From positions 1,281-22,471 of the IMG/VR virus record IMGVR_UViG_3300030101_001912: a stretch of DNA of 21,191 nucleotides, one strand, 5' to 3'. Position 1 is the stretch's first letter; the number at the start of each line of letters is the position of its first letter. Shown here piece by piece: positions 20,793 through 21,191 of this stretch. The translations under genes and the position numbers were made by a program. The notes under the pieces are model-generated. The model saw nothing but the letters and a program-made list of their open reading frames with translations, made no database searches and was not told the origin of the DNA. Origin of the DNA: a virus.

Positions 20793-21191
20793 ATGGCTGA
20801 AGAATTTAAAATTCCTAAACCACTCGGCCCAGTGAAAAGTGGTTTTGTTATTCCTGAACCATTAGGCCCAGTGGAGGAAGAAGACGAGCAAGGTGTGATT
20901 GAGTCCATTGCCCGTGGTGGTGGAGCGGGTCTCGTTGATATATTCAAAGGCATCTCGGAACTCGGAGCAGCGGGTCTTGAGTACAATGACCTGATAGAAG
21001 AGGGTAACCAACAAAAGGTTACCCAGTTCTTTGATCAGTTCAAAGAGTCAGCGGGTCTTATGCCTGAAAGAACCGCAGGTAAAATAACTCAAACAATTGT
21101 AAACTACGGAGCACCTGGATTAGGTGTATTTAGTTGGTTAAGTAAAGCACGGCGTGCCGGACAGGCTGTGAAAAAAGGTGAAGATTTCGGT
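20793..21191 (+). CDS. Large virion protein, N-terminal fragment (cut by window end)
   Basis: ATG 20793 follows the preceding stop by 9 bases (AAAGGG at 20782-20787 may be the ribosome binding site). The frame stays open to the last base, giving 133 residues. It begins 'MAEEFKIPKPLGPVKSGFVIPEPLGPVEEEDEQG', with a duplicated 'IP[KE]PLGPV' phrase at residues 7-13 and 20-26. Then comes 'GVIESIARGGGAGLVDIFKGISELGAAG', helical and glycine-rich, and 'TAGKITQTIVNYGAPGLGVFSWLSKARRAGQAVKKG'. The hydrophobic stretch near residues 108-122 may contact membranes. Such beginnings are usual for very large ejection or transglycosylase-type proteins that end the structural block, but the enzymatic part, if any, lies outside. 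Partial gene; function open. Confidence 0.77.
   Translation, partial: MAEEFKIPKPLGPVKSGFVIPEPLGPVEEEDEQGVIESIARGGGAGLVDIFKGISELGAAGLEYNDLIEEGNQQKVTQFFDQFKESAGLMPERTAGKITQTIVNYGAPGLGVFSWLSKARRAGQAVKKGEDFG

Noticed and set aside
1-21191. Search for tRNA genes, an integrase, attachment sites, transposons, defence systems or auxiliary metabolic genes.
   Set aside because: No cloverleaf, terminal inverted repeat, recombinase or metabolic-enzyme motif was recognised; the window is filled with structural genes.

Overview
The window is about 21.2 kb of a tailed double-stranded DNA bacteriophage, most likely an uncultured marine phage. Every supported gene is on the + strand. The genes are tightly packed: the longest gap is about 140 bases, and many junctions overlap as TAATG, TGATG or ATGA. 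No host gene, tRNA, rRNA, integrase, CRISPR array or replication gene is visible. The window is therefore a slice of the late (virion) module. It is cut inside a gene at each end (bases 1-402 and 20793-21191). The host cannot be fixed from this sequence. The protein families are ones I associate from memory with open-ocean phages of Alphaproteobacteria or cyanobacteria, and the base composition is moderately AT-rich.

Region 1 (1-2246) is the capsid module. It holds the end of a structural gene, the major capsid protein (415-1326), and two small decoration-type proteins (1468-1929, 1942-2214). It contains two convincing intrinsic terminators, one directly after the capsid gene and one after the last decoration-type gene.

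Region 2 (2257-4377) is a set of small, mostly very basic genes. Three are lysine-rich, cysteine-containing proteins of viral DUF-type families. With them are a single-membrane-segment protein, a protein made of six 11-residue KPKGM-NGG repeats, a conserved 229-aa protein of unknown function and a 52-aa protein.

Region 3 (4382-7570) holds connector genes: a P22 gp4-like accessory factor and a second, T7 gp11/adaptor-like protein. A virion protein and a fibre-like protein with a C-terminal cupredoxin-like domain lie between them, followed by two small proteins.

Region 4 (7597-13820) is a block of four large fibre/receptor-binding candidates built from internal repeats, closed by a tail-fibre assembly chaperone-like protein.

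Region 5 (13849-21191) starts with a P22 gp10-like tail 'nozzle' or DNA-stabilisation protein. Two small proteins follow (one a four-cysteine zinc ribbon), then a run of Gly/Ala/Gln-rich or charged proteins that look like internal or ejection proteins.

No tape-measure, tail-tube or sheath gene is seen, while gp4-like, gp10-like and ejection-like genes are present. I infer a short-tailed (podovirus-type) virion. The most unusual items are the cupredoxin-like domain with apparently intact copper ligands, the basic-protein cluster with shared GG[VI] and RIF-end motifs, the terminator/hairpin region after the capsid gene with a duplicated arm, and the 22-residue repeat protein whose unit also occurs in a different gene.
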